A stretch of 49,320 bases of DNA from Litorimonas sp964414555 (GTDB lineage Bacteria; Pseudomonadota; Alphaproteobacteria; Caulobacterales; Maricaulaceae): positions 1 to 49,320 of the forward strand of contig CAYPWW010000015.1 in NCBI GenBank assembly GCA_964414555.1. The letters are read 5' to 3'. The position numbers and the translations under genes were made by a program. Of the stretch, positions 35,149-43,226 are shown piece after piece. Under the pieces are notes generated by a model. The model saw only the letters and a list, made by a program, of their open reading frames with translations. It ran no database searches and had not been told where the DNA came from. Within the stretch, counting starts at the first letter, position 1, and the number at the start of each line of letters is the position of its first letter.

Positions 35149-36408
35149 CTAGTCCTGCCCTTTTGCGACTTCTTGCGCGAAGGCGCGCTTTTGTTCGTCC
35201 AGATGCGGGAGTGGCCGCTCATAAACTTGCTCGAACATGGTGAAGTCATTGACCTTGGTTTCGCCCGAGAGATTACCCATGGCTTCGGCGGCCTTATAGG
35301 TCTCGCGGACCTCTTGCTTGGCGTCAGCTTCTAGCGCCGCATGCCGTTCTTCGTCCCATTCACCGATGAAAATCAGGTGATCCTTCAACCGTGCGACGGG
35401 ATCGCCAAAGGGCCAAACATCTGGTTCATTTTCGGGACGGTATTTCGTCGGATCGTCAGAGGTCGAGTGACCGGATTTGCGATAGGTGAAGTGCTCAATC
35501 AAGGTCGCACCACCGCCTTTGCGCGCACGCTCTGCCGCCCAGCGCGTCGCGGCATAAACCGCGAGCAAATCATTGCCATCAACCCGTAGTGTCGCGAGGC
35601 CATAGCCCGTGCCGCGCGCAGCAAAGGTTTCGCCCTCACCGGCCGCAATGCCTTGGAAGCTGGAAATCGCCCATTGGTTATTGACGACATTGATCAGGCA
35701 GGGTGCACGATAGGTCGAGGCGAAGTTGAGCGCATAGTGAAAGTCGCCTTCGGCCGTTGCGCCTTCGCCCGTAAAGACCGAGGCGATCTCGTCAGAGTTT
35801 TTATAAGCATTGGCCATGGCCCAACCGACGCCCTGTATGAGTTGCGTGCCGAGATTGCCCGAGATCGAGAAAAAGCCGTGCTTCTTGAACGAATAGAGTA
35901 CCGGGATGGATTTGCCGTCCAGCGGATCACCTGAATTCGACAGGCACTGGCACATCATCGCCTTCATCGACGCGTCGCGCTGGATCAATATCCCCTGCTG
36001 ACGATAGGTCGGGAAGACCATATCCGTATCGCGCAGAGCCAGCGCATGCCCAACCGAGACCGCCTCTTCGCCCGCGGATTTCATATAAAAACTCATCTTA
36101 CCTTGGCGCTGCATGTTGAACATGCGCTCATCCATCGCGCGCGTCAGGACCATGGCGCGCAAGGCGCCGCGTAGCTTCTCTGGCGTTAGTTCTGGCAGCC
36201 ACGGCCCCGTCGCCTCCCCCGAAAACCGCAAGACCCGGATCAGAGCCGTCGCATGGGGCACCGTCTCGACGGGTTTGCACAACGGATCAGGACGGACAGG
36301 ACTATGCGCGACGGGCACGGAGATATGCGAATAATCCGGCGTATCCCCCGGACGGAAGGGCGGCTCTGGCACGTGCAGACGGGAGGTATTGGATCGGGAA
36401 GTGCTCAT
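35149..36408 (-). CDS. bkdA1: Branched-chain 2-oxoacid dehydrogenase E1 alpha subunit
   Basis: This 419-residue subunit holds the thiamine diphosphate motif GEGATAEGDFHYALNFAS, ending with VVNNQWAIS, and the family segment RQGKMSFYMKSAGEEA, then TYRQQGILIQRD. The N-terminal 60 residues (HVPEPPFRPGDTPDYS) are characteristic of bacterial BkdA1 and absent in pyruvate E1 alpha. The phosphorylation-loop region YRKSGHSTSDDPTKYR is present. First gene of bkdA1-bkdA2-bkdB; it is divergent from an Lrp-type gene that probably controls it. No E3 gene adjoins. Confidence 0.95.
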   Translation of the reverse strand: MSTSRSNTSRLHVPEPPFRPGDTPDYSHISVPVAHSPVRPDPLCKPVETVPHATALIRVLRFSGEATGPWLPELTPEKLRGALRAMVLTRAMDERMFNMQRQGKMSFYMKSAGEEAVSVGHALALRDTDMVFPTYRQQGILIQRDASMKAMMCQCLSNSGDPLDGKSIPVLYSFKKHGFFSISGNLGTQLIQGVGWAMANAYKNSDEIASVFTGEGATAEGDFHYALNFASTYRAPCLINVVNNQWAISSFQGIAAGEGETFAARGTGYGLATLRVDGNDLLAVYAATRWAAERARKGGGATLIEHFTYRKSGHSTSDDPTKYRPENEPDVWPFGDPVARLKDHLIFIGEWDEERHAALEADAKQEVRETYKAAEAMGNLSGETKVNDFTMFEQVYERPLPHLDEQKRAFAQEVAKGQD

Positions 36409-36437
36409 AGTGCCTGATTAAACTGGAGATCGCGCAG

Positions 36438-36470
36438 AATTCCACCTTTGTTTTAGTCTCACGTGGATTT
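36438..36470. promoter_or_regulatory. Inverted repeat between bkdA1 and the Lrp-type gene
   Basis: AATTCCAC (36438-36445) is mirrored by GTGGATTT (36463-36470) with one mismatch and a 17-bp AT-rich spacer. It lies in the 150-bp divergent space, nearer to bkdA1. It is a candidate site for the adjacent Lrp/AsnC regulator. Confidence 0.4.
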
Positions 36471-36558
36471 TCCTACTCATGCATACTGGAAAAAGAGGTC
36501 ACAATTTCTATTGGCTAAAGGGGTTGGCATAAAATTCTACCAAGGCTAAGGGCTTTGC

Positions 36559-37059
36559 ATGAAGACTGATCGCGACCTCGACAATATTGACGCCAAAATC
36601 CTGCACCTGATCCAGAAGGATGCTGGCCTGAGCGTGTCCGACATTTCGGATCAAGTTGGCTTGTCCTCTTCCCCCTGCTGGCGGCGGATTAAACGGATGG
36701 AAGAGATGGGGATCATCAAAGGTCGCGTGACCCTGCTGGACCGCAAAACACTGGGCTTGGACTTTGAGGTTTTCGTCGCCGTAAAACTCGCCTTGCCCAA
36801 TCGCGAAAATATGGAAAACTTCGAGAAGGCCGTCGCGCGCATGCCGGAGGTCGTCCAGTGCGCTGTCGTCACGGGGGCCGTGGATTTCATGCTACGGATC
36901 GTCACAACGGATATGCACGCCTATGAGTCTTTCCTGCGCGAAGTCCTGCTCTCGATTGATTTAGTCAGCGACGTCCAAAGCCGGATTGTCATGCGCCAAT
37001 CCAAAGATACGACAGCCGTGCCGTTGAATCTGATCAGTCAGGCCGTGCCGCGCTATTAA
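36559..37059 (+). CDS. Lrp/AsnC-family regulator, probable bkd activator
   Basis: A 166-residue regulator: an N-terminal winged helix (LDNIDAKILHLIQKDAGLSVSDISDQVGLSSSPCWRRIKRMEEMG, split by the turn) and a C-terminal RAM effector domain (VVQCAVVTGAVDFMLRIVTTDMHAYESFLRE). The pattern VSDISDQVGLSSSPCWRRI is normal for the family. Its place back to back with bkdA1 matches BkdR, which in Pseudomonas activates bkd genes with branched-chain amino acids. The last bases overlap the convergent nat gene. Confidence 0.92.
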   Translation: MKTDRDLDNIDAKILHLIQKDAGLSVSDISDQVGLSSSPCWRRIKRMEEMGIIKGRVTLLDRKTLGLDFEVFVAVKLALPNRENMENFEKAVARMPEVVQCAVVTGAVDFMLRIVTTDMHAYESFLREVLLSIDLVSDVQSRIVMRQSKDTTAVPLNLISQAVPRY

Positions 37060-37850
37060 ATCACGGTTTGCAAACGTTTTTGCTCGGCGTCATTGAGATC
37101 TAGAGCTAATCCGAATTCCGTTCTCAGCAGCGCGATAACGGCGTCATACTCTGTGACAGGCATTACGTCTTTCGTTTGACCTCGTCGTGCAAATTGCCCG
37201 CTATAAAAACTCGTTCGACCTTCGCGTGTGAACAAACCCACGCCGATCCCATGACGAAATTTTGAGCTGGGGTGATTTTCCGTCCAGTGGTTTCCGCACA
37301 AAATATCGGACCAAGGCGCGGGCGTCGTTTCGACGCTGTACTGATTAATCCAAACACCGTCGACGTCGCGCGCGACGCGATACCCGAAATTTGAATCCGG
37401 TTGAATCCGGATGAGGCCATCACCGTCATCAACGGGCCGTTCGTCTGTCAAGAGAAGGGGTGTGCGCGCCGCACGTCCGCCAAAGCCGACATCGGTGACC
37501 CAAGTCCGACCTTCGATCTCTAGGCGGTAGACCAGATGCGTGCGCGGCGGCGTTCCATCCGGCCGGCCATACCAAACACGGGCCATCATCGGTACAGCGT
37601 CAAAGCCCATCGCGCGGAGTAGTTCAGCGTAAAGCGTATTTAATTCAAAACAATACCCACCGCGGCGGCGCGTCACAATCTTATCAAACAACGCATCGAT
37701 GGAGAGGTCCAGCGGGCGGCCGATAAGAACATCTAAATTCTCAAAAGGGACCGCGCGCATATGGTGATCTTGCAGCAGATGCAGTCCCTGCAGCGTTGCT
37801 GGCGGCAGATCGGATAATCCGATGCGATCTAAATAGGCGTCTATATCCAT
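37056..37850 (-). CDS. nat: Arylamine N-acetyltransferase
   Basis: A 264-residue acetyl-CoA-dependent enzyme with catalytic triad Cys67 (RRGGYCFELN), His105 (RTHLVYRLE) and Asp120 (VTDVGFGG). PFENLDVLIGRPLDL at about 35-49 is another family mark. It acetylates aryl amines and hydrazines; the physiological role in bacteria varies. Single gene, transcribed away from the acyl-CoA synthetase gene. Confidence 0.95.
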   Translation of the reverse strand: MDIDAYLDRIGLSDLPPATLQGLHLLQDHHMRAVPFENLDVLIGRPLDLSIDALFDKIVTRRRGGYCFELNTLYAELLRAMGFDAVPMMARVWYGRPDGTPPRTHLVYRLEIEGRTWVTDVGFGGRAARTPLLLTDERPVDDGDGLIRIQPDSNFGYRVARDVDGVWINQYSVETTPAPWSDILCGNHWTENHPSSKFRHGIGVGLFTREGRTSFYSGQFARRGQTKDVMPVTEYDAVIALLRTEFGLALDLNDAEQKRLQTVI

Positions 37851-37962
37851 GTGTGCTACCTAAGATGCCTCTGAGGGAAAGTCTGCCCCTGATCTGACTT
37901 CTCATATTTTGCAATCCCAACCCACAGCCGCCATAGTCAAAGAAAATTCGGGAGAGAGAGAC

Positions 37963-39504
37963 ATGATAAACATCGGAGCCATTGCCGCCCAGCGCGCCAA
38001 ACGTACGCCAAACCGTGAAGCCGTTGTAGAAGCCGATAGTGGCAGACGCTTTACCTACGCACAGACGAATGCGCGGACGAACCGGCTGGCGCATGGCCTG
38101 CTCTCTCAGGGTGTCAGCAAGGGCGACCGGGTCGCCATCTTGCTCATGAACGGGGCAGAGTTTCTGGAGACCTTCTTTGCTGTGGCCAAAATTGGCGCCA
38201 CGCTCGTACCACTGAACTGGCGCCTGACTCCGGACGAGCTGGAATTTATCCTGCATGATAGTGAGTCCACAACAATGGTCTTTGGGCCAGAGTTCGCCGC
38301 GCAGGTCAGCGAAATACAATCGCGCGGCGCGAAGACGCACCTAAAACGTTATATCCAGATTGGCGGAGAAACGCTCGGTTTTGCGACCAATTATGAAGCT
38401 GTCATTGAGAGCCAACCTGACGCCGAACCAACGATTTCGGGAACTGGCGATGACCTGCTGTATATCATGTATACCTCTGGCACGACCGGCCTACCCAAAG
38501 GCGTCATGCACAGCCACACGACCGTATTCTGGGCGCTGACGAATATGTCCGCGACGAATGAGACAGGGCTAGACGAAGTCACGCTGCTGTCCCTGCCCAT
38601 GTTCCATGTCGGCGCGCTGAGCCCCGCCGTGCAAGGCATTTACTCTGGCTCGAAAGTCGTGATCACGCGCGGCTTTGATCCAGTCAAAAGCTGGGAGTTG
38701 ATCCGAGACGAGCGCTGTTCAAACACGCTGCTTGTGCCAGCGATGCTTAACGCCATGCTGGCAGTCTATGATCCAAAAGCACATGATGCCTCGAGCATGC
38801 GGTCCATGGTGTCCGGCGCGGCGCCCGTGCCGGTGTCGATGATCGAAGCCTATGGCAAGCTGGGGATTACCATCAACCAAGTCTACGGCATGACAGAAAC
38901 CTGCGGGCCAGGCTGCCTGCTGATCGGGGAAGAGGCCGCGGCCAAGCCTGGCTCGACCGGCAAGGGTTATTTCTACACCGATGTTCGGATCGTAGATCCC
39001 GAAGGCAATGACTGTCCGCCCGGCGTTTCTGGCGAGGTCATCATGCGTGCGCCTAATAATATGGTCGGCTATTGGAACCGCCCCGAAGCAACGGCCGAGA
39101 CCATTCGCGATGGCTGGCTATATTCTGGTGATGCGGGCGTGATGGACGCGGACGGCTATGTCACGATCGTCGAGCGGTTAAAGGACATGCTGATTTCTGG
39201 CGGCGAGAATGTCTACCCGGCAGAGATCGAAAATGTCCTGCTGTCCCACCCCGGTGTCGCAGATGTCGCCGTCATCGGAATCCCATCTGCCAAATGGGGC
39301 GAGAGCGCGATGGCCGTCGTGGTGCGCGCGCCCGATACAGAGGTCAGCGAAGCGGATCTAATCGCGCTAAGCCGGTCCAAACTGGCCGGATTTAAATGCG
39401 TGAAAGTTGTGCGCTTCACCGATGTCATCCCGCGCAATGCGTCGGGTAAAATCTTGAAACGCGCCTTGCGCGATCTCTATGCCGGTCTCGAAGCGCCGGA
39501 ATAA
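37963..39504 (+). CDS. Acyl-CoA synthetase (AMP-forming)
   Basis: The product has 513 residues from ATG 37963, preceded by a strong GGGAGAGAGAG purine tract. ATP-binding motif YTSGTTGLPKG at 170-180, then YGMTETCGPG, GWLYSGDAG, ERLKDMLISGGENVYPAEIE and the C-terminal catalytic Lys in PRNASGKILKR. It belongs to the FadD13/long-chain or aryl-CoA ligase branch; chain-length preference cannot be read from the sequence. A terminator follows 12 bp downstream. Confidence 0.92.
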   Translation: MINIGAIAAQRAKRTPNREAVVEADSGRRFTYAQTNARTNRLAHGLLSQGVSKGDRVAILLMNGAEFLETFFAVAKIGATLVPLNWRLTPDELEFILHDSESTTMVFGPEFAAQVSEIQSRGAKTHLKRYIQIGGETLGFATNYEAVIESQPDAEPTISGTGDDLLYIMYTSGTTGLPKGVMHSHTTVFWALTNMSATNETGLDEVTLLSLPMFHVGALSPAVQGIYSGSKVVITRGFDPVKSWELIRDERCSNTLLVPAMLNAMLAVYDPKAHDASSMRSMVSGAAPVPVSMIEAYGKLGITINQVYGMTETCGPGCLLIGEEAAAKPGSTGKGYFYTDVRIVDPEGNDCPPGVSGEVIMRAPNNMVGYWNRPEATAETIRDGWLYSGDAGVMDADGYVTIVERLKDMLISGGENVYPAEIENVLLSHPGVADVAVIGIPSAKWGESAMAVVVRAPDTEVSEADLIALSRSKLAGFKCVKVVRFTDVIPRNASGKILKRALRDLYAGLEAPE

Positions 39505-39516
39505 GCGAAACAAAAA

Positions 39517-39543
39517 AGCCCGGTCACATGACCGGGCTCTTTT
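39517..39543. terminator. Bidirectional rho-independent terminator
   Basis: AGCCCGGTCA (39517-39526) pairs with TGACCGGGCT (39529-39538). A-tract on the left (39512-39517) and CTTTT on the right make it usable in both directions, ending the synthetase transcript from the left and gcrA from the right. Confidence 0.85.
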
Positions 39544-39564
39544 ATATCAATCTGAACACCTACC

Positions 39565-39936
39565 CTAACGCAGACGTTTCCGGCTAGTCGGTTGCGGACC
39601 GAGCGCTTTGGTGTTGGAGCTGGCACCCCGACGGCGGGACGGCTGATAGGCGACGCGGCTATGCGCGAGGCAGTACGGCTCTTCTGGATCGGTCTTGCGT
39701 CCGCAGAAACGAAAGCTNNNNNNNNNNNNNNNNNNNNNNNNNNNNNNNNNNNNNNNNNNNNNNNNNNNNNNNNNNNNNNNNNNNNNNNNNNNNNNNNNNN
39801 NNNNNNNNNNNNNNNNNACTTTGCCGATCACGGCGTTGCGCGTTACACCGCCGAGTTGTTTGGCGATTTGTGACGCGGACAGACCTTCTGCCCAGAGCTT
39901 TGTCAGCATCGCAACACGTTCATCTGTCCATTTCAT
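39565..39936 (-). CDS. gcrA: GcrA cell-cycle regulator, interrupted by assembly gap
   Basis: GcrA binds CcrM-methylated promoters and recruits sigma-70 RNA polymerase in Caulobacter and relatives. The first 39 residues match the DNA-binding N-terminus: MKWTDERVAMLTKLWAEGLS, then ASQIAKQLGGVTRNAVIGK. After the run of N comes FRFCGRKTDPEEPYCLAHSRVAYQP, the conserved C-terminal Cys/His module that contacts sigma-70, then a basic tail. About 70-80 residues are missing, so the gap must be longer than 100 bp. The two flanks are in frame-compatible order on the same strand. Confidence 0.94.
   Translation of the reverse strand: MKWTDERVAMLTKLWAEGLSASQIAKQLGGVTRNAVIGKXXXXXXXXXXXXXXXXXXXXXXXXXXXXXXXXXXSFRFCGRKTDPEEPYCLAHSRVAYQPSRRRGASSNTKALGPQPTSRKRLR
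39718..39817. other. Assembly gap (100 N) within gcrA
   Basis: Exactly 100 N, placed in the variable middle of gcrA. Comparison with usual GcrA length (about 170 residues) suggests that some 220-240 bp are really missing. Confidence 0.9.
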
Positions 39937-40072
39937 GAGCTACCTGCTTTCTTCGTCATTGCGCCGAATACCTTTATGGAATCAGCCAACGCGTCTTTTG
40001 TTCCGAGTGGATCACATAAGATGACCCGACACTGAATATAGTAGCCCCATAGATTCCCGCCACAACATGAAG

Positions 40073-40133
40073 GGGGCGCTTCTCCACAGGAAAGGCAGCG
40101 CCGCGATTCGATTTGCTGTGGAGAAGTCGCCCC
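40073..40133. promoter_or_regulatory. Large inverted repeat with DnaA-box-like arms around a GANTC site
   Basis: The left arm GGGGCG-CTTCTCCACAG (40073-40089) is mirrored by CTGTGGAGAAG-T-CGCCCC (40116-40133): 17 paired bases with one bulged T. Each arm contains TTCTCCACA, one base away from the DnaA box TTATCCACA, in opposite orientation. The 26-bp loop holds GATTC (40105-40109), a CcrM-type GANTC site. Two more GANTC sites are at 39979-39983 and 40052-40056. The element is between divergent gcrA and the permease gene. In Caulobacter gcrA is activated by DnaA and its promoter is methylation-sensitive. Confidence 0.5.
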
Positions 40134-40170
40134 ATTGCACCAGAACGCGCGCAGGCCTAAAGCCCAACGC

Positions 40171-40998
40171 ATGACCCAGCTTTCCAACATGACCGCCACC
40201 CCCACGCAGCGTTCCTATGGCGCGATGAATTGGATGGGGCTGCGCACGCTCTATGTGAAAGAAGTGCGGCGCTTTATGAAAGTTATGCCGCAAACCGTGC
40301 TGGCGCCGATCATCTCAAACCTGTTGTTTATGACGGTCTTCGTACTGGCCTTTGCGCAGACACGGGGGATCGAAGGCGAGCTGGCGACGAACAACTTTGT
40401 CGTCTTCCTTGCGCCCGGCCTTGTTATGTTAGGCATCCTAAATAATGCGTCCGCGAACAGCAGCTCGTCGATCATGACGGGCAAGATGATGGGCTCCATC
40501 AACGACGTCTTGATGACGCCGCTGTCTTATGTCGAGCTGGCCTTGGGGTATATTGGCGGCGCGATGACGCGGGGCGTTTTGGTCGCCTTTGTCACGGCGA
40601 TTGCGCTGTCGATCTTCTTTACGCCGCTGATCCCGGTGAAGCTCTGGGCCGTGCTCTATTTCGGATTGTCTGCCGCCGCCATGTTGGGCATGATCGGCGT
40701 GCTGTCCGGCATCTGGGCCGAGAAATTCGATCAGCTGGCCGTCGTGAACCAGTTCATCATCCTGCCGCTGTCTTACCTGTCGGGCACATTTTACAAGATT
40801 GAAATCCTGCCGCCGCTGTTCCAGAAAATCAGCCTCTGTAATCCGTTGTTTTATTTAATTGATGGCTTTCGCTACGGCTTCCTCGGCGAGGCGGACGGCA
40901 ATGTCATGATCGGTGTCGCCCTCACGGCGGCGATCAATATCATCCTGTTCGTGATCGTGCTGCGCGTGCTGAAATCCGGCTGGCGGATTAAGAGCTAA
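40171..40998 (+). CDS. ABC-2 type transporter permease (YadH/NodJ-like)
   Basis: A 275-residue inner-membrane protein with six hydrophobic segments and the ABC-2 pattern: TLYVKEVRRFMKVMPQTVLAPIISNLLFM at the N-terminus, FLAPGLVMLGILNNA, then FIILPLSYLSGTFYKIEILPP and NPLFYLIDGFRYGFLG. The ATPase partner gene is not in this window. Start ATG 40171 is chosen by position; ATG 40189 is possible. The 234-bp upstream region contains the inverted repeat and three GANTC sites. Confidence 0.9.
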   Translation: MTQLSNMTATPTQRSYGAMNWMGLRTLYVKEVRRFMKVMPQTVLAPIISNLLFMTVFVLAFAQTRGIEGELATNNFVVFLAPGLVMLGILNNASANSSSSIMTGKMMGSINDVLMTPLSYVELALGYIGGAMTRGVLVAFVTAIALSIFFTPLIPVKLWAVLYFGLSAAAMLGMIGVLSGIWAEKFDQLAVVNQFIILPLSYLSGTFYKIEILPPLFQKISLCNPLFYLIDGFRYGFLGEADGNVMIGVALTAAINIILFVIVLRVLKSGWRIKS

Positions 40999-41006
40999 GC
41001 CAAGAA

Positions 41007-42674
41007 CTAAGAAAGCGTGGTCGCGGAGATATCGAACAGGTCCGCCATGACGCTCTCGGCTGTAGGCCAACGGCCCGCGCCCTTGCCGCGAATGCGGTAC
41101 TGATCACCGTCATCAAAATCGAAAATCGCATGCGCTTCTTCGCCGTCCGCTTGCGCGAGGAAATTGTTCAGCGAGAGATCGCGGAGTTCCAAAGCCGTCG
41201 AAAAACCATTGCGGTCCCGCCACAGTGTTGCGACACGTTTGCGTTTTCCCTTGGCGGGTTCAGTCGGTGCGAAATTCTCGATCGTGTCGCGCGGAATATC
41301 GTCCAGCGTCACGGCCTCGCCAAAGCCGAGTTGCGCGATCAAGCGGATCTTCGCCGCCGCGTCTGCACCGTTCACATCCGCCGACGGATCGGCCTCGGCA
41401 AAGCCTAGCTCTTGCGCGGTGGACAGCGCTTCTGCGTAATTTTTCCCGGCCGCCATTTCGTCCAGCATATAATTCGTTGTTCCGTTCAGCAGGGCTTGAA
41501 CTCGCGTGATGCGACCCGCCTCACGCAGGCACATTTCTAGTACGGGCATCCCGCCGCCTGCGGCTGAGGAAAAGCGAAGTTGGGCGTTATGGCTTTTCGC
41601 AAATTCGGTCAGCTTTGCGCCGCCTTCTGCGATCGCTTGCTTGTTCGCTGACACGACATGCACCCCATGCGAAAGCATTTCGCGGGTGTGTGACAAGGCG
41701 GGTTCGACCCCGCCGGACACATCGATGAACACATCGGGCTTGGCCAAGAGCATGTCATTGAAATCTGTCGTCAGCAAATCTGGCGCAAAGCCTTGGTCGA
41801 TATATTTCGCCGGCGTGCGGACCATAATTTTGGCGATTTCAAACAGGTCGTTTTGGGCGTTAATCCGGCGGACAACGCCGCCACCGACAACCCCTGCGCC
41901 CATCATCGCGACGCGCAATTTACGCGGGCGAGGTGCAGCGGACGTCTCACCCGTTTTCGCGCCGACCCGCGTATAAGATGGCAGTCCCGGCCGACCGACA
42001 CGAAATGGCACTTGATGCTTTTTCGCAAAGCCCAAGGCGCGTGGCGCAATCAGTGGACCTGCCACGGAAATCGCGTCGTCCCAGCTGATCTGACCATAGC
42101 GTTCAGATTGCGGATTAGACTTTGGATCAACGGCATAAACCCCGTCGACATCTTTGAGCAGCACGGCCTCGACACCCAGATGATGCGCCACATAAAGCGC
42201 GGTCAGGTCCGCCCCGCCATCCCCCAGAAGCACAGCCCGGTCACGCTCGCCAATGGCCACAAAGCCGGGCATGACAACGATATCGTGGTCGGTCAGATCT
42301 TGTTTCAGCTGTTCTGTGTTCAGACCCGTCAGGCGCGCAGCCGTCGTCGGGCCTTCAGCTGTCAGACCCAGATCGCGGGCTTGACGCACAAAGGCCGGCG
42401 CGCCGATCCGTTCCAGCGCCAGCGCCAGCAAAGCGGCTGAACGACGCTCTCCGAGTTGGAGTAATTCTGGCAGGTTCTTGGGCGCACCGTCTGGGCCAAT
42501 GCGGCGGGCTTCCGCCATCAGGATATCGGTCTGGTCCCCTTGGGCCGACGTGACGGCAACGACGTTCTGACCCTGACGATAATGGCGATAAATCTCTGAT
42601 GCAGCTTGCGTATAATCCTCTAGCGAATTGAGGACGCTATGGCCGAAATTTAGAACGATAACGGGAACGGGCAT
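41007..42674 (-). CDS. Fused aspartokinase-like / homoserine dehydrogenase
   Basis: A 555-residue fusion. Residues 1 to about 250 are an amino acid kinase domain (LKDVDGVYAVDPKSNP, LIAPRALGFAKKHQVPFRV). Residues about 255-555 are homoserine dehydrogenase (KLRVAMMGAGVVGGGVVRR, SANKQAIAEGG, SSAAGGGMPVLEM, ADPSADVNGADAAAK), the NAD(P)H-dependent step from aspartate semialdehyde to homoserine. The order is like E. coli ThrA, but the ACT regulatory domains between and after are missing. In the kinase part the ATP-site KFGGTSV is replaced by NFG-HSV and GRGGSDxTA by GDGGADLTA, so kinase activity is doubtful. metX and metB a little downstream use its product. Confidence 0.88.
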   Translation of the reverse strand: MPVPVIVLNFGHSVLNSLEDYTQAASEIYRHYRQGQNVVAVTSAQGDQTDILMAEARRIGPDGAPKNLPELLQLGERRSAALLALALERIGAPAFVRQARDLGLTAEGPTTAARLTGLNTEQLKQDLTDHDIVVMPGFVAIGERDRAVLLGDGGADLTALYVAHHLGVEAVLLKDVDGVYAVDPKSNPQSERYGQISWDDAISVAGPLIAPRALGFAKKHQVPFRVGRPGLPSYTRVGAKTGETSAAPRPRKLRVAMMGAGVVGGGVVRRINAQNDLFEIAKIMVRTPAKYIDQGFAPDLLTTDFNDMLLAKPDVFIDVSGGVEPALSHTREMLSHGVHVVSANKQAIAEGGAKLTEFAKSHNAQLRFSSAAGGGMPVLEMCLREAGRITRVQALLNGTTNYMLDEMAAGKNYAEALSTAQELGFAEADPSADVNGADAAAKIRLIAQLGFGEAVTLDDIPRDTIENFAPTEPAKGKRKRVATLWRDRNGFSTALELRDLSLNNFLAQADGEEAHAIFDFDDGDQYRIRGKGAGRWPTAESVMADLFDISATTLS

Positions 42675-42763
42675 GATTATAGTCTCGTATAAAGAAGAGG
42701 TGCGAGCTATGCGCGGCCCCGTCGCGAGTCAATCTCTCGCCTGTGACAAGATAAGGACAAAGC

Positions 42764-43147
42764 ATGACGAACCCAGATTTTGGACCCGCACCGCAAAGCG
42801 GCAATATCTGGCCACGGATCAGACGTGGGCTGCGGCTGCGCTGTCCGCGTTGTGGCGAGGGCAAGCTGTTTCGCGCCTATTTGAAACCCGTGGAAAACTG
42901 CGAGAGTTGTGGCCAGCGCTGGGGCGATAAGCGTGCCGATCTGGCGCCCGCTTGGGCGGCGATGACCTTGGCCAGCCATATCGCGCTACTGGTCTGGCAT
43001 TTCGGTTTCTGGCATTCCGATCTGCCGAATTGGCAGTTAATCTCTGGGCTCAGCGCATTGGTGATCGTCATCTCCCTCCTTTTACTACCGCCCATGAAGG
43101 GACTGTTCCTCGCGATCATCTGGTCCAAGGGCACGACGGATAGCTAG
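42764..43147 (+). CDS. DUF983 membrane protein
   Basis: A 127-residue protein with the zinc-ribbon-like N-terminus LRCPRCGEGKLFRAYLKPVENCESCGQRW (two Cys-x2-Cys) followed by two transmembrane helices at about 64-82 and 88-108. This is the standard layout of DUF983 proteins of alphaproteobacteria. Function unknown. It begins 89 bp after the divergent homoserine dehydrogenase fusion gene. Confidence 0.9.
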   Translation: MTNPDFGPAPQSGNIWPRIRRGLRLRCPRCGEGKLFRAYLKPVENCESCGQRWGDKRADLAPAWAAMTLASHIALLVWHFGFWHSDLPNWQLISGLSALVIVISLLLLPPMKGLFLAIIWSKGTTDS

Positions 43148-43226
43148 GGACAGCTGAGACTTGGCCGAATTTTTGCATTGTTAACCACAGCCTGTGCCCA
43201 TCCGGCACGACATGTGGAGCTTAACG

